Origin: Methylophilus sp. DW102
GTDB taxonomy: Bacteria > Pseudomonadota > Gammaproteobacteria > Burkholderiales > Methylophilaceae
Reading direction: 5' to 3'
DNA: 64,000 nucleotides
Assembly (NCBI RefSeq): GCF_037076555.1
Contig: NZ_AP029023.1
Location: forward strand, 496,001 to 560,000
Both the position numbers and the translations under genes were made by a program. Every line of letters starts with the position of its first letter. The stretch's first letter is position 1. The notes beneath the pieces were generated by a model, which was not told the origin of the DNA, did not search any database, and saw nothing but the letters and a program-made list of their open reading frames with translations. Positions 36,139 to 45,800 of the stretch are shown here, piece by piece.

Positions 36139-36846
36139 ATGGCTGCAGCGAATATTTTGGTGGTAGAAGACGAACCGGCGATCCAGGAATTGCTGGCGTT
36201 GAATATCAAACAGGCGGGGCATCATGCTATCCGTGCCACCAGCGTTGAACATGCACAAATGTTGTTACGCGAAACGATGCCAGACCTGATTTTACTGGAC
36301 TGGATGTTGCCTGGCATGAGCGGGATCGAGTTTGCGCGCAGGCTTAAATCTGACAGCATGACCAAAGAAGTGCCGATTATCATGCTCACTGCCCGCGGCG
36401 ATGAGTTTGACAAGGTGCGTGGTCTAGAAGTGGGTGCGGATGATTATGTGACCAAGCCATTCAGCCCGCGTGAATTAAATGCACGCATCAAGGCCGTGTT
36501 GCGCAGACGTGCGCCGCAGATGACAGATGATCCGATTGAAATTGCCGGCTTGCATCTAGACCCGACTACCCATCGTGTGACTGGTCATAATGTCCATATT
36601 CCACTGGGACCTACCGAATTCAAACTGCTGCATTTCTTCATGACCAATCCGGAGCGTGTGCATAGCCGTACGCAACTGCTGGACAAGGTGTGGGGTGACC
36701 GTGTCTTTGTTGAAGACCGTACCGTGGATGTGCATATCCGTCGTTTACGCAACGCACTGGTGGCCTCCAATCATCAGGAAATGATTCAGACTGTCCGCGG
36801 TTCAGGCTACCGTTTCTCCGTGCATACCGATCCTGGTACGCAATAA
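36139..36846 (+). CDS. phoB: Phosphate regulon response regulator PhoB
   Basis: A 235-residue OmpR/PhoB-family transcription factor. Receiver domain with acidic pocket (Asp11, Glu12), phosphoacceptor Asp54 in [13 protein letters not shown], and TARG and KPFSPREL. The winged-helix effector has the PhoB-type [37 protein letters not shown] and [13 protein letters not shown] 36139 follows AAGGGAG (36128-36134); longer frames to 36109 are not needed. No phoR, phoU or pst gene is adjacent, unlike the common phoB-phoR pair. Confidence 0.95.
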   Translation: MAAANILVVEDEPAIQELLALNIKQAGHHAIRATSVEHAQMLLRETMPDLILLDWMLPGMSGIEFARRLKSDSMTKEVPIIMLTARGDEFDKVRGLEVGADDYVTKPFSPRELNARIKAVLRRRAPQMTDDPIEIAGLHLDPTTHRVTGHNVHIPLGPTEFKLLHFFMTNPERVHSRTQLLDKVWGDRVFVEDRTVDVHIRRLRNALVASNHQEMIQTVRGSGYRFSVHTDPGTQ

Positions 36847-36873
36847 GCATTCTTCCTTAATTTGACAAAATAC

Positions 36874-36896
36874 GAGCAAGACCATGGGTCTTGCTC
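36874..36896 (+). terminator. Hairpin after phoB
   Basis: Perfect 10-bp arms GAGCAAGACC (36874-36883) and GGTCTTGCTC (36887-36896) with a 3-nt loop. It has no U-tract. It sits between phoB and the glycosyltransferase operon and may partly uncouple them. Confidence 0.55.
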
Positions 36897-36946
36897 TACC
36901 ATCCGGCAGGGTGTCGTGATACGCTTGCGCCTGTTTCATTTTTTTA

Positions 36947-38587
36947 ATGGCAAGGCCCATGAACGCTGCTGCAAATGCTTCCTTGAATGAGTCACTTTAC
37001 CGCTGGTTGATCCGGCTGTTTTGGCTTGTACTGGTCGCATGGGTGGCGTTGACCTTCCGTCAGCATGGCATCAGCAATGATGAGTATGTGCAGCATACCT
37101 ATGGCCAAATGCTGCTCGACTGGTATCAGTCGGGATTCAAGGACCAGGACGCTTTTCATTACCGTAATCTATATCTCTATGGCGGCCTGTTCGATATTAT
37201 CGCGGCCGCACTCGACCCCTATATCCCGGTCATGATCTGGGATATCCGACACCTGCTCTCGGCCTTGTTTGGCTTGCTTGGTTTTTATGGTGTCTCGCAA
37301 TTTGGCCGGTTGCTAGGCGGCCCCCGTCTGGCACTGTTGGCAATGACCATGTTGTTTTTGACGGTGTCGTGGTCAGGCACCATGTTTACCCATACCAAAG
37401 ATGTTCCGTTTGCGACCTGCATGCTGTGGGCGCTGTATGCCACCGCCTTGGTGGTGCGCGACATGGAACTGGTGAGTGGCAGAGTCATTGTCCTGCTTGG
37501 CTTTGCGGTCGGCGGTGCGCTTGGCTTGCGCGTGGGCGGCGCCTTTGCCGTGATTTACCTGGTTTTGCTGGTCATGCTGCGGGCCTGGCTCGATCACAGG
37601 CAACTGCATACCCCGATATTTTCGCGCCTGGTGCGTATGGTGTGGGTGTTGCTGCCTGCGGCAGTGCTGGCGTTTGTGTTTATGGCCATGTGCTGGCCGT
37701 GGAGCGTGATCGAGGCCGACAACATGCTGGAGGCGGCCAAGTCGTTCTCCCATTTTGACTTTAATATGCAAACCATCGCCAACGGGGTGGTGTATAACAT
37801 CAGCGAAGTTCCACGCAGCTATTTGTTCCAGTATCTGGCGGTGAAGTTGCCTGAGGCAGCGCTATTGGCGTTTGCCGGGGTTGTCCTACTATGGCTGCTG
37901 AATAGACGGTCACTGCGCCTGGCCGACAATGCAACACGCATGCCTATGTATACGCTGTTGATGGGCATCCTGTTTCCGTTGGTCTTTGTCATGGATGACC
38001 GTCCCGCTTTGTACAATGGCGTCCGACACTTTACCTTTATCTTGCCCTTGCTGGCCATCTTGTCTGCCTGGTCTGTGCTCGCGGTTTGGCAGGCCTGCCT
38101 GCAGTGCACATCGTCCTTGCATTATCACGCCCAGGCGCTGTGGGCGGGGGTTATCGCCGGACTCATGCTGGTGACGCTGGTGGATATTGTGCAAATGCAT
38201 CCGTATCAATACGTCAGGTTAAATCGTCTGGTTGGCGATCAGGCACAAGCACAGTTCAAATGGGAGGGCGATTACTGGTCCAGCGCCCTGCGGGCGGCTG
38301 CGGCCCAACTCACGGCCCTGCATTTGCCCGCGCGCAGCCAGCCTTATTGGGTGGCCGCCTGTGTGGATACGCCACAAATTGAGCCCTATCTGGATGGTCG
38401 CTTCAGTGTCACCCGCCGCTGGGAGGAAGCAGATTTTTTCCTCTCCACCACCAATATGCATTGCCACGAGGTCATGCAAGGCAAACTCATCAGTGGCGTC
38501 CAGCGCGATGGCATGTGGCTGGCGGTAGTCAAGGACCGTCGTCACTTGCAAGGGGCGGATCGCAAAGCGACGCCAGCCAAAAACTAA
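36947..38587 (+). CDS. Membrane glycosyltransferase, GT-C/ArnT-like
   Basis: An inner-membrane protein of 546 residues with about 11-12 hydrophobic segments, the acidic first periplasmic loop motif GISNDEYVQHTYGQ (about 45-58) typical of GT-C/GT39/ArnT-like polyprenyl-phosphate sugar transferases, and a C-terminal periplasmic domain (about 435-546). Such enzymes move a sugar from undecaprenyl phosphate to an envelope acceptor. Its neighbours are a GT2, a GtrA and a YdjC-like deacetylase, which together fit a lipid A amino-sugar pathway. ATG 36959 is an alternative start. Acceptor unproven. Confidence 0.82.
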   Translation: MARPMNAAANASLNESLYRWLIRLFWLVLVAWVALTFRQHGISNDEYVQHTYGQMLLDWYQSGFKDQDAFHYRNLYLYGGLFDIIAAALDPYIPVMIWDIRHLLSALFGLLGFYGVSQFGRLLGGPRLALLAMTMLFLTVSWSGTMFTHTKDVPFATCMLWALYATALVVRDMELVSGRVIVLLGFAVGGALGLRVGGAFAVIYLVLLVMLRAWLDHRQLHTPIFSRLVRMVWVLLPAAVLAFVFMAMCWPWSVIEADNMLEAAKSFSHFDFNMQTIANGVVYNISEVPRSYLFQYLAVKLPEAALLAFAGVVLLWLLNRRSLRLADNATRMPMYTLLMGILFPLVFVMDDRPALYNGVRHFTFILPLLAILSAWSVLAVWQACLQCTSSLHYHAQALWAGVIAGLMLVTLVDIVQMHPYQYVRLNRLVGDQAQAQFKWEGDYWSSALRAAAAQLTALHLPARSQPYWVAACVDTPQIEPYLDGRFSVTRRWEEADFFLSTTNMHCHEVMQGKLISGVQRDGMWLAVVKDRRHLQGADRKATPAKN

Positions 38588-38632
38588 CCGCAATCCGCTA
38601 CAATAGTCCCAGTTATTTTTGAGTATGACGCC

Positions 38633-39610
38633 ATGACCACTGCTGTTAGCCATCGCCAATCTGCCCAGCCGCATATGACGGTGATGGTGCCTGCTTACAA
38701 CGAAGAAAAAAATATTGCAAAAACCTTGCAAAATATCCGGCAAGATTTGCAGCAAATGTCGCCCAACTGGGACATTGTCGTGGTGGATGACGGTAGCCGT
38801 GATCAGACCTCTCTCGTGGTGCAGTCGCTGGTGGAAGAGTGTCGTGTGACCCTGGTCAAGTTCTCCCGCAACTTTGGCAAGGAAAACGCCATCAGCGCTG
38901 GCCTGACTTATGCCAAGGGTGAGATCGTCATTTGTATGGATGCCGATGGTCAGCACGCTTCAGATCTGATGTACACCATGCTGGAAAAGTGGCGGGAAGG
39001 ATATGACATGGTCTATGCCGTGCGTCAGGACCGCGAGCAGGAATCGCCTTTCAAACTCTGGGGATCTCGGCTGTTTTATCGCATGATGAGTAGCAGCACC
39101 CATGTGGAAATCCCACGCGACGCCGGTGATTTCCGCCTGATGGACCGTAAAGTGGTCGATGCGCTGTGTGCACTGCCAGAACGCAACCGCTTCATGAAAG
39201 GTATCTATGCCTGGGTTGGCTACAAGTCGATCGGCATTCCGTACACCCCATTGCCGCGGTTGCATGGTGAAAGTGCTTATTCAAAACTCAAGCTGATTGC
39301 CTTGGCCTGGACTGGCATTACCAGTTTCTCGGTGTTGCCTTTGCGTCTGGCCAGCCTGACTGGTGCCACCCTGGCTATTCTGGCGTTTGCTTATGGTCTG
39401 CTGGTGGTCATTGATGCGCTGTTTTTTCATGAGTCTGTCCCTGGATGGCCCACGGTCGTCGCCAGCATGATGTTCCTGTCTGGTGTGCAGTTGTTGTTTA
39501 TCGGCGTGCTTGGCGAATATCTGGCACGTGTTTACGATGAGGTCAAAGGGCGGCCACCCTACATTGTGGCAGAAGTCGTCACGCCTGCGCCATCAGCGGA
39601 TTCCCGCTAA
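38633..39610 (+). CDS. Family 2 glycosyltransferase, ArnC/DPM1/GtrB-like polyprenyl-phosphate sugar synthase
   Basis: A 325-residue enzyme. The cytosolic GT2 domain has MVMVPAYNEEKNIAKTL, the nucleotide site VVVDDGSRDQT, FSRNFGKENAIS and the catalytic ICMDADGQHASDLM. Two C-terminal transmembrane helices (about 235-300) anchor it. This layout belongs to polyprenyl-phosphate-sugar synthases (GtrB, ArnC, FlmF), which load a sugar onto undecaprenyl phosphate. It is 45 bp after the transferase and 7 bp before gtrA, hence in one operon. Confidence 0.92.
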   Translation: MTTAVSHRQSAQPHMTVMVPAYNEEKNIAKTLQNIRQDLQQMSPNWDIVVVDDGSRDQTSLVVQSLVEECRVTLVKFSRNFGKENAISAGLTYAKGEIVICMDADGQHASDLMYTMLEKWREGYDMVYAVRQDREQESPFKLWGSRLFYRMMSSSTHVEIPRDAGDFRLMDRKVVDALCALPERNRFMKGIYAWVGYKSIGIPYTPLPRLHGESAYSKLKLIALAWTGITSFSVLPLRLASLTGATLAILAFAYGLLVVIDALFFHESVPGWPTVVASMMFLSGVQLLFIGVLGEYLARVYDEVKGRPPYIVAEVVTPAPSADSR

Positions 39611-39617
39611 GCGTCCC

Positions 39618-40004
39618 ATGCGTGCCTCGGTACTCGGGTTTGTCAGTGTTGGTGCCTTCGCGGCCGCCGTCCATTATGTCATGGCGCTACTGGCTCATGC
39701 CTGGGGCCTGTCACCGGCACAGGCGAATTGGATCGGTTTCTTATGCGCATTTCCGGTCAGTTACCTCGGTCATCGGCTTTGGTCTTTTCGCGGCACACAA
39801 GCCAATCATCTGGCGGCATTCTGCAAGTTTTTTGCGGTGGCCTTATTGGGGTTCTTTGGCAATCAGGCCCTGTTATGGCTGGGGCTGAACTATACGCCGC
39901 TGCCTTTCTGGCTGGTGCTCGGCTGCGTGATGGTGATGGTCGCGGCAAGCACCTGGCTGCTCAGCCGCTTTTGGGCGTTTCAACACCATGAGGGCCAAGC
40001 ATGA
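39618..40004 (+). CDS. GtrA-like flippase protein
   Basis: A 128-residue protein with four transmembrane segments and GtrA features: LGFVSVGAFAAAVHYVMALL, WIGFLCAFPVSYLGHRLWSF, FFAVALLGFFGNQALLWLGL and a final TWLLSRFWAFQ. GtrA proteins are thought to flip polyprenyl-linked sugars to the periplasmic face. ATG 39618 lies 8 bp after the GT2 stop; a longer ORF (39483) reads through GT2 in another frame. Its stop overlaps the YdjC gene (ATGA). Confidence 0.88.
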   Translation: MRASVLGFVSVGAFAAAVHYVMALLAHAWGLSPAQANWIGFLCAFPVSYLGHRLWSFRGTQANHLAAFCKFFAVALLGFFGNQALLWLGLNYTPLPFWLVLGCVMVMVAASTWLLSRFWAFQHHEGQA

Positions 40005-40852
40005 CGCAGCTGATTATTTGTGCAGATGATTATGCGCAGTCCGCCGAGATTGATGACGCCATCCTGGCCTTGATCGAGCGCGGCGTATTGACCGCCACCT
40101 CTTGCATGACCTTGAGTCCGCGCTGGCAAGAGAGTGCCCGGCATGTCACGCCAGCCATCCGCAATTTGGCAGACATCGGCTTGCATCTTGATTTCACGCA
40201 GTACGCGCACACCTCACGCTTTGCACATCCCGTCCTGATCATGCGCAGCCTGTGCGGCATGCTCAACCCTGCAGATGTGACGGCGAATATCACACAGCAA
40301 CTGGATGCCTTTGAAGCGGCCTTGCACACGCCGCCTGATTATATTGATGGTCACTTGCATGTGCACCAGTTGCCAGTCATCCGCGAATCGTTGATCACAC
40401 TCATGCAACAACGCTATGGCCATCTGCCCGTGGATCAACGTCCCTGGTTGCGTATTTCCAGCCCGCCAGCAGCAACCGGTCTCAAGGCGCGCATTATTCA
40501 TTGGCTAGGCGCACAAGCCTTGCAGCGACAGGCAAGTGCGGCTGGTTTCCGGGTCTCGCCAGTCTTATTAGGCGTCTATGATTTTCAGGGCGATGCTGCC
40601 GCCTATCAGGCACACTGGATAGAATGGGCCAGACAACTCAAGCAACTGGCGCCTGTCAGGCAAAACGAATTGCCACCTGTGCTCATGTGCCATCCTGCCC
40701 GGCCAACACAGACGGTGGATCCCTTGGACCCCATCGCCATTGCGCGCATGATCGAGTGGCAAGTCATGCAGTCCGCCGATTTTTCAGCCTGGCTTAAGAT
40801 GGCAGATTTACAGCCGGTCAAAGGCCACCCGAAAGGCCTGCCATGCGCGTAA
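40001..40852 (+). CDS. YdjC/ChbG-family carbohydrate deacetylase (NaxD/HpnK-like)
   Basis: A 283-residue metal-dependent deacetylase. The N-terminus LIICADDYAQSAEID carries the metal-binding Asp pair; IGLHLDFTQ and DYIDGHLHVHQLPVI supply His ligands; ending with MCHPARP. In Francisella the related NaxD deacetylates undecaprenyl-P-GalNAc before transfer to lipid A; the family also includes HpnK of hopanoid synthesis and ChbG. No hopanoid genes are adjacent, while polyprenyl-sugar genes are, which supports the NaxD-like reading (inference). Confidence 0.88.
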   Translation: MTQLIICADDYAQSAEIDDAILALIERGVLTATSCMTLSPRWQESARHVTPAIRNLADIGLHLDFTQYAHTSRFAHPVLIMRSLCGMLNPADVTANITQQLDAFEAALHTPPDYIDGHLHVHQLPVIRESLITLMQQRYGHLPVDQRPWLRISSPPAATGLKARIIHWLGAQALQRQASAAGFRVSPVLLGVYDFQGDAAAYQAHWIEWARQLKQLAPVRQNELPPVLMCHPARPTQTVDPLDPIAIARMIEWQVMQSADFSAWLKMADLQPVKGHPKGLPCA

Positions 40853-42321
40853 TGAATGCTTGGCTTAATCAGGCCTCGTGGATGCAGCAAGCCGCTCTTT
40901 CATGCCTGTTAGGCGCGTTAACGGTGTTTGGTTTTGCGCCGTTTAACCTGTTTTGGCTACCTTGGCTGACGCTGGCAGCGTTGCTGGTAATTTGGCAGCA
41001 GGCGGCCACACCCGCGCAAGTGTTCAGGCTGGGCCTGGCGTTTGGCTTGGGCTTATACGGTGTTGGTATCTACTGGATTTATATCAGCCTGCATACCTTT
41101 GGCGGCATGCCCTGGTGGTTTGCCGGTTTTTGTACCTTTTGCCTGTGCGCCTTCATGGCACTGTTCCCGGCCATCGCGGGTTACCTGGCAAAGAAAGTCG
41201 GTCATCTGCTATGGTCTGCGCCACTGCTATGGGCTTTGTCAGACTGGGTGCGTAGCTGGATTTTTACCGGGTTCCCCTGGTTGACTCTGGGCTACAGTCA
41301 GGCCCCAGATAGCCCGCTCAGCGGTTTTCTGCCTGTCGTTGGCATCTATGGCGTCTCTGCCTTGCTCATGCTGGGGGCTGCCAGTCTTGCTTGCCTGCTG
41401 ATCACGCCGCAGCGTAAACCTGCTTTCATCATGCTCGCGCTATTGTGGCTAGGCGGCAGCCTGCTGACACTGGTGCCGTGGACGCAGCCTACGGGAAAAC
41501 CTGTCTCGGTCGCCTTGCTGCAAGGCAACATTAGCCAAACCATCAAATGGTCGCCTGAGCACGCGGAACAGGCCCTGCGTCAGTATTTCGACATGGTGCA
41601 GCAAACACGAGCCCAACTGATGGTGCTGCCCGAAACCGCCTTGCCAGTGTTGCTTGACCAACTTGCGCCCAGCTATCTCGATGCTCTCAAACAGCACGCA
41701 GTACAGCAAAAAGGCGACCTCTTGGTCGGCGTTGTTGAGTCCAAACAAGACCAGTACTTTAATAGCGCCATCAGCCTGGGCAGCTCTCCCACACAGTCAT
41801 ACTCCAAAAGCCACCTGGTGCCTTTTGGCGAATTTATTCCGCTTAAAAGCCTGTTCGGCTGGATCTACCGAGACTGGCTGCATATGCCGCTCAGCGATTT
41901 ATCCCGCGGCACATCGAAACAGCCATTGCTGATTGCCGGGCAAAAAGTCGGTGTCAATATTTGCTATGAAGACGTGTTTGGGGAAGAAATTGCCCAGCAA
42001 CTGCCGCAAGCCGAGCTCTTGGTCAATATCAGCAACGATGCCTGGTACGGACAATCGTTTGCGGCCGACCAGCATATGCAATTCAGCCAGGTGCGCGCCA
42101 TTGAAACCGGGCGGATGGTGTTGCGTAGCACCAATACGGGCGCGACCGCCATCATCGATAAAAATGGCCAGGTATTGCAGCATGCACCGCATGATGAGGC
42201 GGTGATTTTGACGGGCGAAGCGCAGAGCTACCAAGGACAGACGCCTTATGTTTGGTGGGGGAATTGGGCGTTTTTGGTCTTGAGTGTGGCAGGATTGATC
42301 TGGATTAGGGTAAGAAGGTAA
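40843..42321 (+). CDS. lnt: Apolipoprotein N-acyltransferase
   Basis: Inner-membrane enzyme, 492 residues, that adds the third acyl chain to lipoproteins. The N-terminal half has the transmembrane helices; the periplasmic nitrilase-like domain has catalytic Glu264 in LPETALPVLL, Lys322 in SYSKSHLVPFGEFIPL and Cys374 in VNICYEDVFGEE. The ORF overlaps the deacetylase by 10 bp from ATG 40843, or by 1 bp from ATG 40852 (TAATG). The operon setting places lipoprotein maturation with the sugar modification genes. Complete length. Confidence 0.97.
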   Translation: MRVMNAWLNQASWMQQAALSCLLGALTVFGFAPFNLFWLPWLTLAALLVIWQQAATPAQVFRLGLAFGLGLYGVGIYWIYISLHTFGGMPWWFAGFCTFCLCAFMALFPAIAGYLAKKVGHLLWSAPLLWALSDWVRSWIFTGFPWLTLGYSQAPDSPLSGFLPVVGIYGVSALLMLGAASLACLLITPQRKPAFIMLALLWLGGSLLTLVPWTQPTGKPVSVALLQGNISQTIKWSPEHAEQALRQYFDMVQQTRAQLMVLPETALPVLLDQLAPSYLDALKQHAVQQKGDLLVGVVESKQDQYFNSAISLGSSPTQSYSKSHLVPFGEFIPLKSLFGWIYRDWLHMPLSDLSRGTSKQPLLIAGQKVGVNICYEDVFGEEIAQQLPQAELLVNISNDAWYGQSFAADQHMQFSQVRAIETGRMVLRSTNTGATAIIDKNGQVLQHAPHDEAVILTGEAQSYQGQTPYVWWGNWAFLVLSVAGLIWIRVRR

Positions 42322-42818
42322 TTCTTGCTGCTTGCGTTTGCGGATTGAAGTAGACCAGTCTTGTCGCTAGCGCAGTCACTTCTGCGTGGGTTTAAGAGGC
42401 GATTCTTACGACATTCTTGGTCCACATCAAGGTTGATTGATAGAGTAGTAGGGTGGGCATGGATGCCCACGCGGATAGTTGCTTGTAATCTGTGATGTTC
42501 TATTTCGCCACTCGGCGAGTGATTTTTCTTTGCTTGCTCAAAGAACAAGTCAGCAAAAGAAAGTGCACCCGAGTTTCCGCTGATTCCCTGCGGTGCTCGG
42601 CTTAGGGATTTCGTCCATTGCTTTGCCGGACTTAGGCTAAGCGCTCGCGAAACTCATCTTGGCTAGAACTGCCAATACGGCTTCACCTGAAGCTCAGCCT
42701 ATGCCGCAACACGGTGCTGGACGAGGTGACTTTCTGGAGGTAAGTCACTGGTCTAAAGGCGAAAAGATTGCCTGACCAGTCAGCCAAACATCAATGCTAA
42801 GAAGAGTTGCTTGCTCAT
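42322..42818. repeat. 497-bp gene-free region with several palindromes
   Basis: No supportable gene lies here. Palindromes seen: GTGGGCAT/ATGCCCAC (42453-42470), CACTCG/CGAGTG (42509-42521), a two-part stem CCGAG..CCGC with GCGG..CTCGG (42569-42600), and GAGTTTC/GAAACTC (42571-42577 with 42649-42655). The segment shares ordered words with the 2.04-2.2 kb region (GGCGAGT, a CTTTC-rich stretch, GCTCGG, AAACTC), suggesting diverged copies of one dispersed intergenic repeat. No tRNA, sRNA promoter or coding signal is convincing. Confidence 0.55.
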
Positions 42819-45800
42819 TTAACCCCTCTTTTCCCTACCAAAAAAGTGCTGATACAAAATCGGCAAGACAAACAATGTTAAAAAGGTCGCTGTGATGAGG
42901 CCACCAATCACCACAATGGCTAATGGCCGTTGAATCTCAGCGCCTGGTCCGGTGGCAAACAATAAGGGAATCAAGCCAAAGGCGGTGATGCTGGCGGTCA
43001 TGAGTACAGGCCGCAGGCGGCGTTTGGCGCCTTCGTAGGCGATGAGGCTGGCGGCCATCCCTTGTTCGGCCAGGTGTTGGAAGTGACTGACCATCACGAC
43101 GCCATTTAGTACGGCGATCCCTAGCAGCGCGATAAAGCCGACCGAGGCTGGGACAGACAGGTATTCACCTGACAGCCACAGTGCGAACACACCACCGATC
43201 ATGGCGAATGGGATGTTGGCGAGTATGAGCAGGGCTTTGGGCAGGGAGCCGAAGGTCATGAACAGCAGCAGGGCAATCAGTGTGACTGCAATCGGGATGA
43301 CGATGCTAAGCCTTGCGGCGGCACGTTGCTGGTTTTCGAACTGGCCGCCCCATTTCAGCCAGTAGCCTTCGGGTAGCGCTACTTGCTGTGCCACTTTTTG
43401 CTTGGCTTCTTCTACAAAGCTGACCAGATCGCGCCCTTTAACATTGGCGGTGACGACGACCATGCGGTTGCCGCGTTCGCGGTCTACCTTGACCGGGCCT
43501 TCTTCGCGCACGACGTGAGCGACGCTGGAAAGCGGGACGGTGCCACCTTGTGGCAGCGCCAGCATCAGCTGGCTGAAGTCGGCGGCAGATTCGCGCACGA
43601 TCTGGCTGCCGCGCAGCAAGATCGGGGTGCGGCGGTTGCCTTCCAGCACGATACCCAGCAATTTGCCTTCGAGCTGGCTTTGCAGCAGGGTGTTGATGTC
43701 CGCCACGCTAAGGCCGAGTCGTCCGGCGGCGACGCGGTCTATCTTGATTTGCAAATATTGCACGCCACTGTTTTGCGGCGTATAGACATCCTGATTGCCA
43801 GGGATGGATTCGAGCACTTTGATGATTTGCTGCGCTTTCTGGTCGAGTACGTTGAGGTCTGTCCCAAAGATTTTGAGCGCCAAATCACCACGCACACCGA
43901 GGATCATTTCGTTTACGCGCATTTCGATCGGTTGCGTGAAGTTGTAATCCAGTCCGGGAACGCTGTGCATGACTTGGCGCAGCTTTTCGATCAGCGTCGC
44001 TTTGTCTGGCACTTGCCATTGGTCACGTGGTTTGAGCACCAGAAAATTATCGGTCTGATTCACGCCCATCGGGTCCAGGCCCAGTTCATCAGCGCCCGCC
44101 CTGGAGTAAACGCCTTCGAGTTCTGGCACCTGTTGTAGCAGCGTTTGTTGCAGATGGTTATCTGTTACGATGCTTTGTTGCAGGGAAATAGAAGGCAGTT
44201 TTTCGGTGCCGATGATGATGTCGCCTTCATCCATGGTGGGCATAAAGGTTTTGCCGATCCGTGGATAGACGATGGCTGTGAGCACCAGCAGGACAACCGC
44301 GGCTAAAAGTACAGGGCGCTTATGTTGCATGGCCGTGTTCAGTGCGCTGGCATACCAGTGATTGAGGTGCCGGATCAACCACGGGTTTTCGCTGGTCTGG
44401 TCGCGGATGAGGAACGAGGCCAGTACTGGAATAATGGTGAGCGATAGCAACAACGATGAACCGAGAGCGAAAATAATGCTCAGCGCCACCGGTGCAAACA
44501 GCTTGCCTTCCAACCCTTGCAGACTGAGCAAGGGGAGGAAGACGGTCATGATGATGATCATACCAGCACTGACAGGCACACTGACCTCGCGCATGGCCGC
44601 GAGAATGATGCCGAGTTTATCTGTGGTGGGTGAGGCTTGCTTGTGCGCCAGATGTTCGACGATGTTTTCGACCACCACCACGGCAGAGTCGACCAACATG
44701 CCAATGGCGATGGCAAGGCCCCCCAATGACATGAGATTGGCTGACATGCCATATTGCTGCATCAGCCAAAAGGTGGCGAGCATGGCCAGGGGCAAGGCGC
44801 AGGCGACCGTGAGCGCTGCACGCAGGTTACCTAAAAACAGTACCAGTAAAATCAGCACCAGCACTACCGCTTCCATCAGCGCCTTGTTCACCGTGTGTAC
44901 CGCGTGTTCGACCAGATTGCCACGGTCATAAAACACATGAATATTGACGCCCTTGGGGAGGGTGGGGGCGATTTCATCCAGTTTGGCACGTACGCCTTCC
45001 ACCACTTGTCTGGCGTTCGCGCCCCTTAAGCCCAACACCAGGCCTTCCACCGCTTCACCTTTACCATTACGGCTGACGGCACCGTAACGGGTCAATTCCC
45101 CGATGCGGACTTCGGCAACATCCGCGATGCGTATGGGGCTGCCCTGGTGACCTTTGAGCACGGTATGGCGCACATCATCCAGCGTCTTAAAGGCGCCTTC
45201 AGCACGGACCAGTAAAGACTCTTCGCCATCCTTGAGGCGGCCTGCACCATCATTGCGGTTGTTTTCGCTGATGGCTTGTTGCAGCTCGCTCAAGGCGACG
45301 CCACGGGCCTGCAGCTTGGTGTTATCCGGCACGATTTCAAAGCTGCGCACCAGTCCGCCCAGGGCATTGACATCGGCCACGCCAGGCACGGTGCGCAAAC
45401 GTGGACGAATCACCCAGTCCAGGAGCGAGCGCTTTTCCTGCAGGCTGAGCGTGTCCGACTCTATGGTGAACATGAACATTTCGCCGAGCGGAGTGGTCAT
45501 GGGGGCGATGCCGCCAGAAATCTCGGCGGGCAAGTTGGGCCAGGCATTGTTGAGCCGCTCGGTGACTTGCTGTCGCGCCCAGTAGATATCGGTGCCGTCT
45601 TCAAAGTCGATGGTGATGTCGGTCAGGGCATATTTCGCCACCGCGCGTAAACTGGTTTGTTTGGGGATGCCCAGCATCTCGACTTCAATCGGTGCGGTAA
45701 TCCGCGTCTCAACTTCTTCCGGCGTCATCCCTGGTGATTTGATGATAATTTTGACTTGCGTCGAAGAGACGTCCGGGAAGGCGTCAATGGCAATGGTCTG

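Noticed and set aside
42246..42548. 100-codon ORF on the minus strand after lnt
   Set aside because: Starts in the repeat region and runs into lnt; no protein features.
43383..44138. 251-codon ORF antisense to the metal pump
   Set aside because: Fully inside the well-supported CzcA-like gene; a by-product of codon bias.
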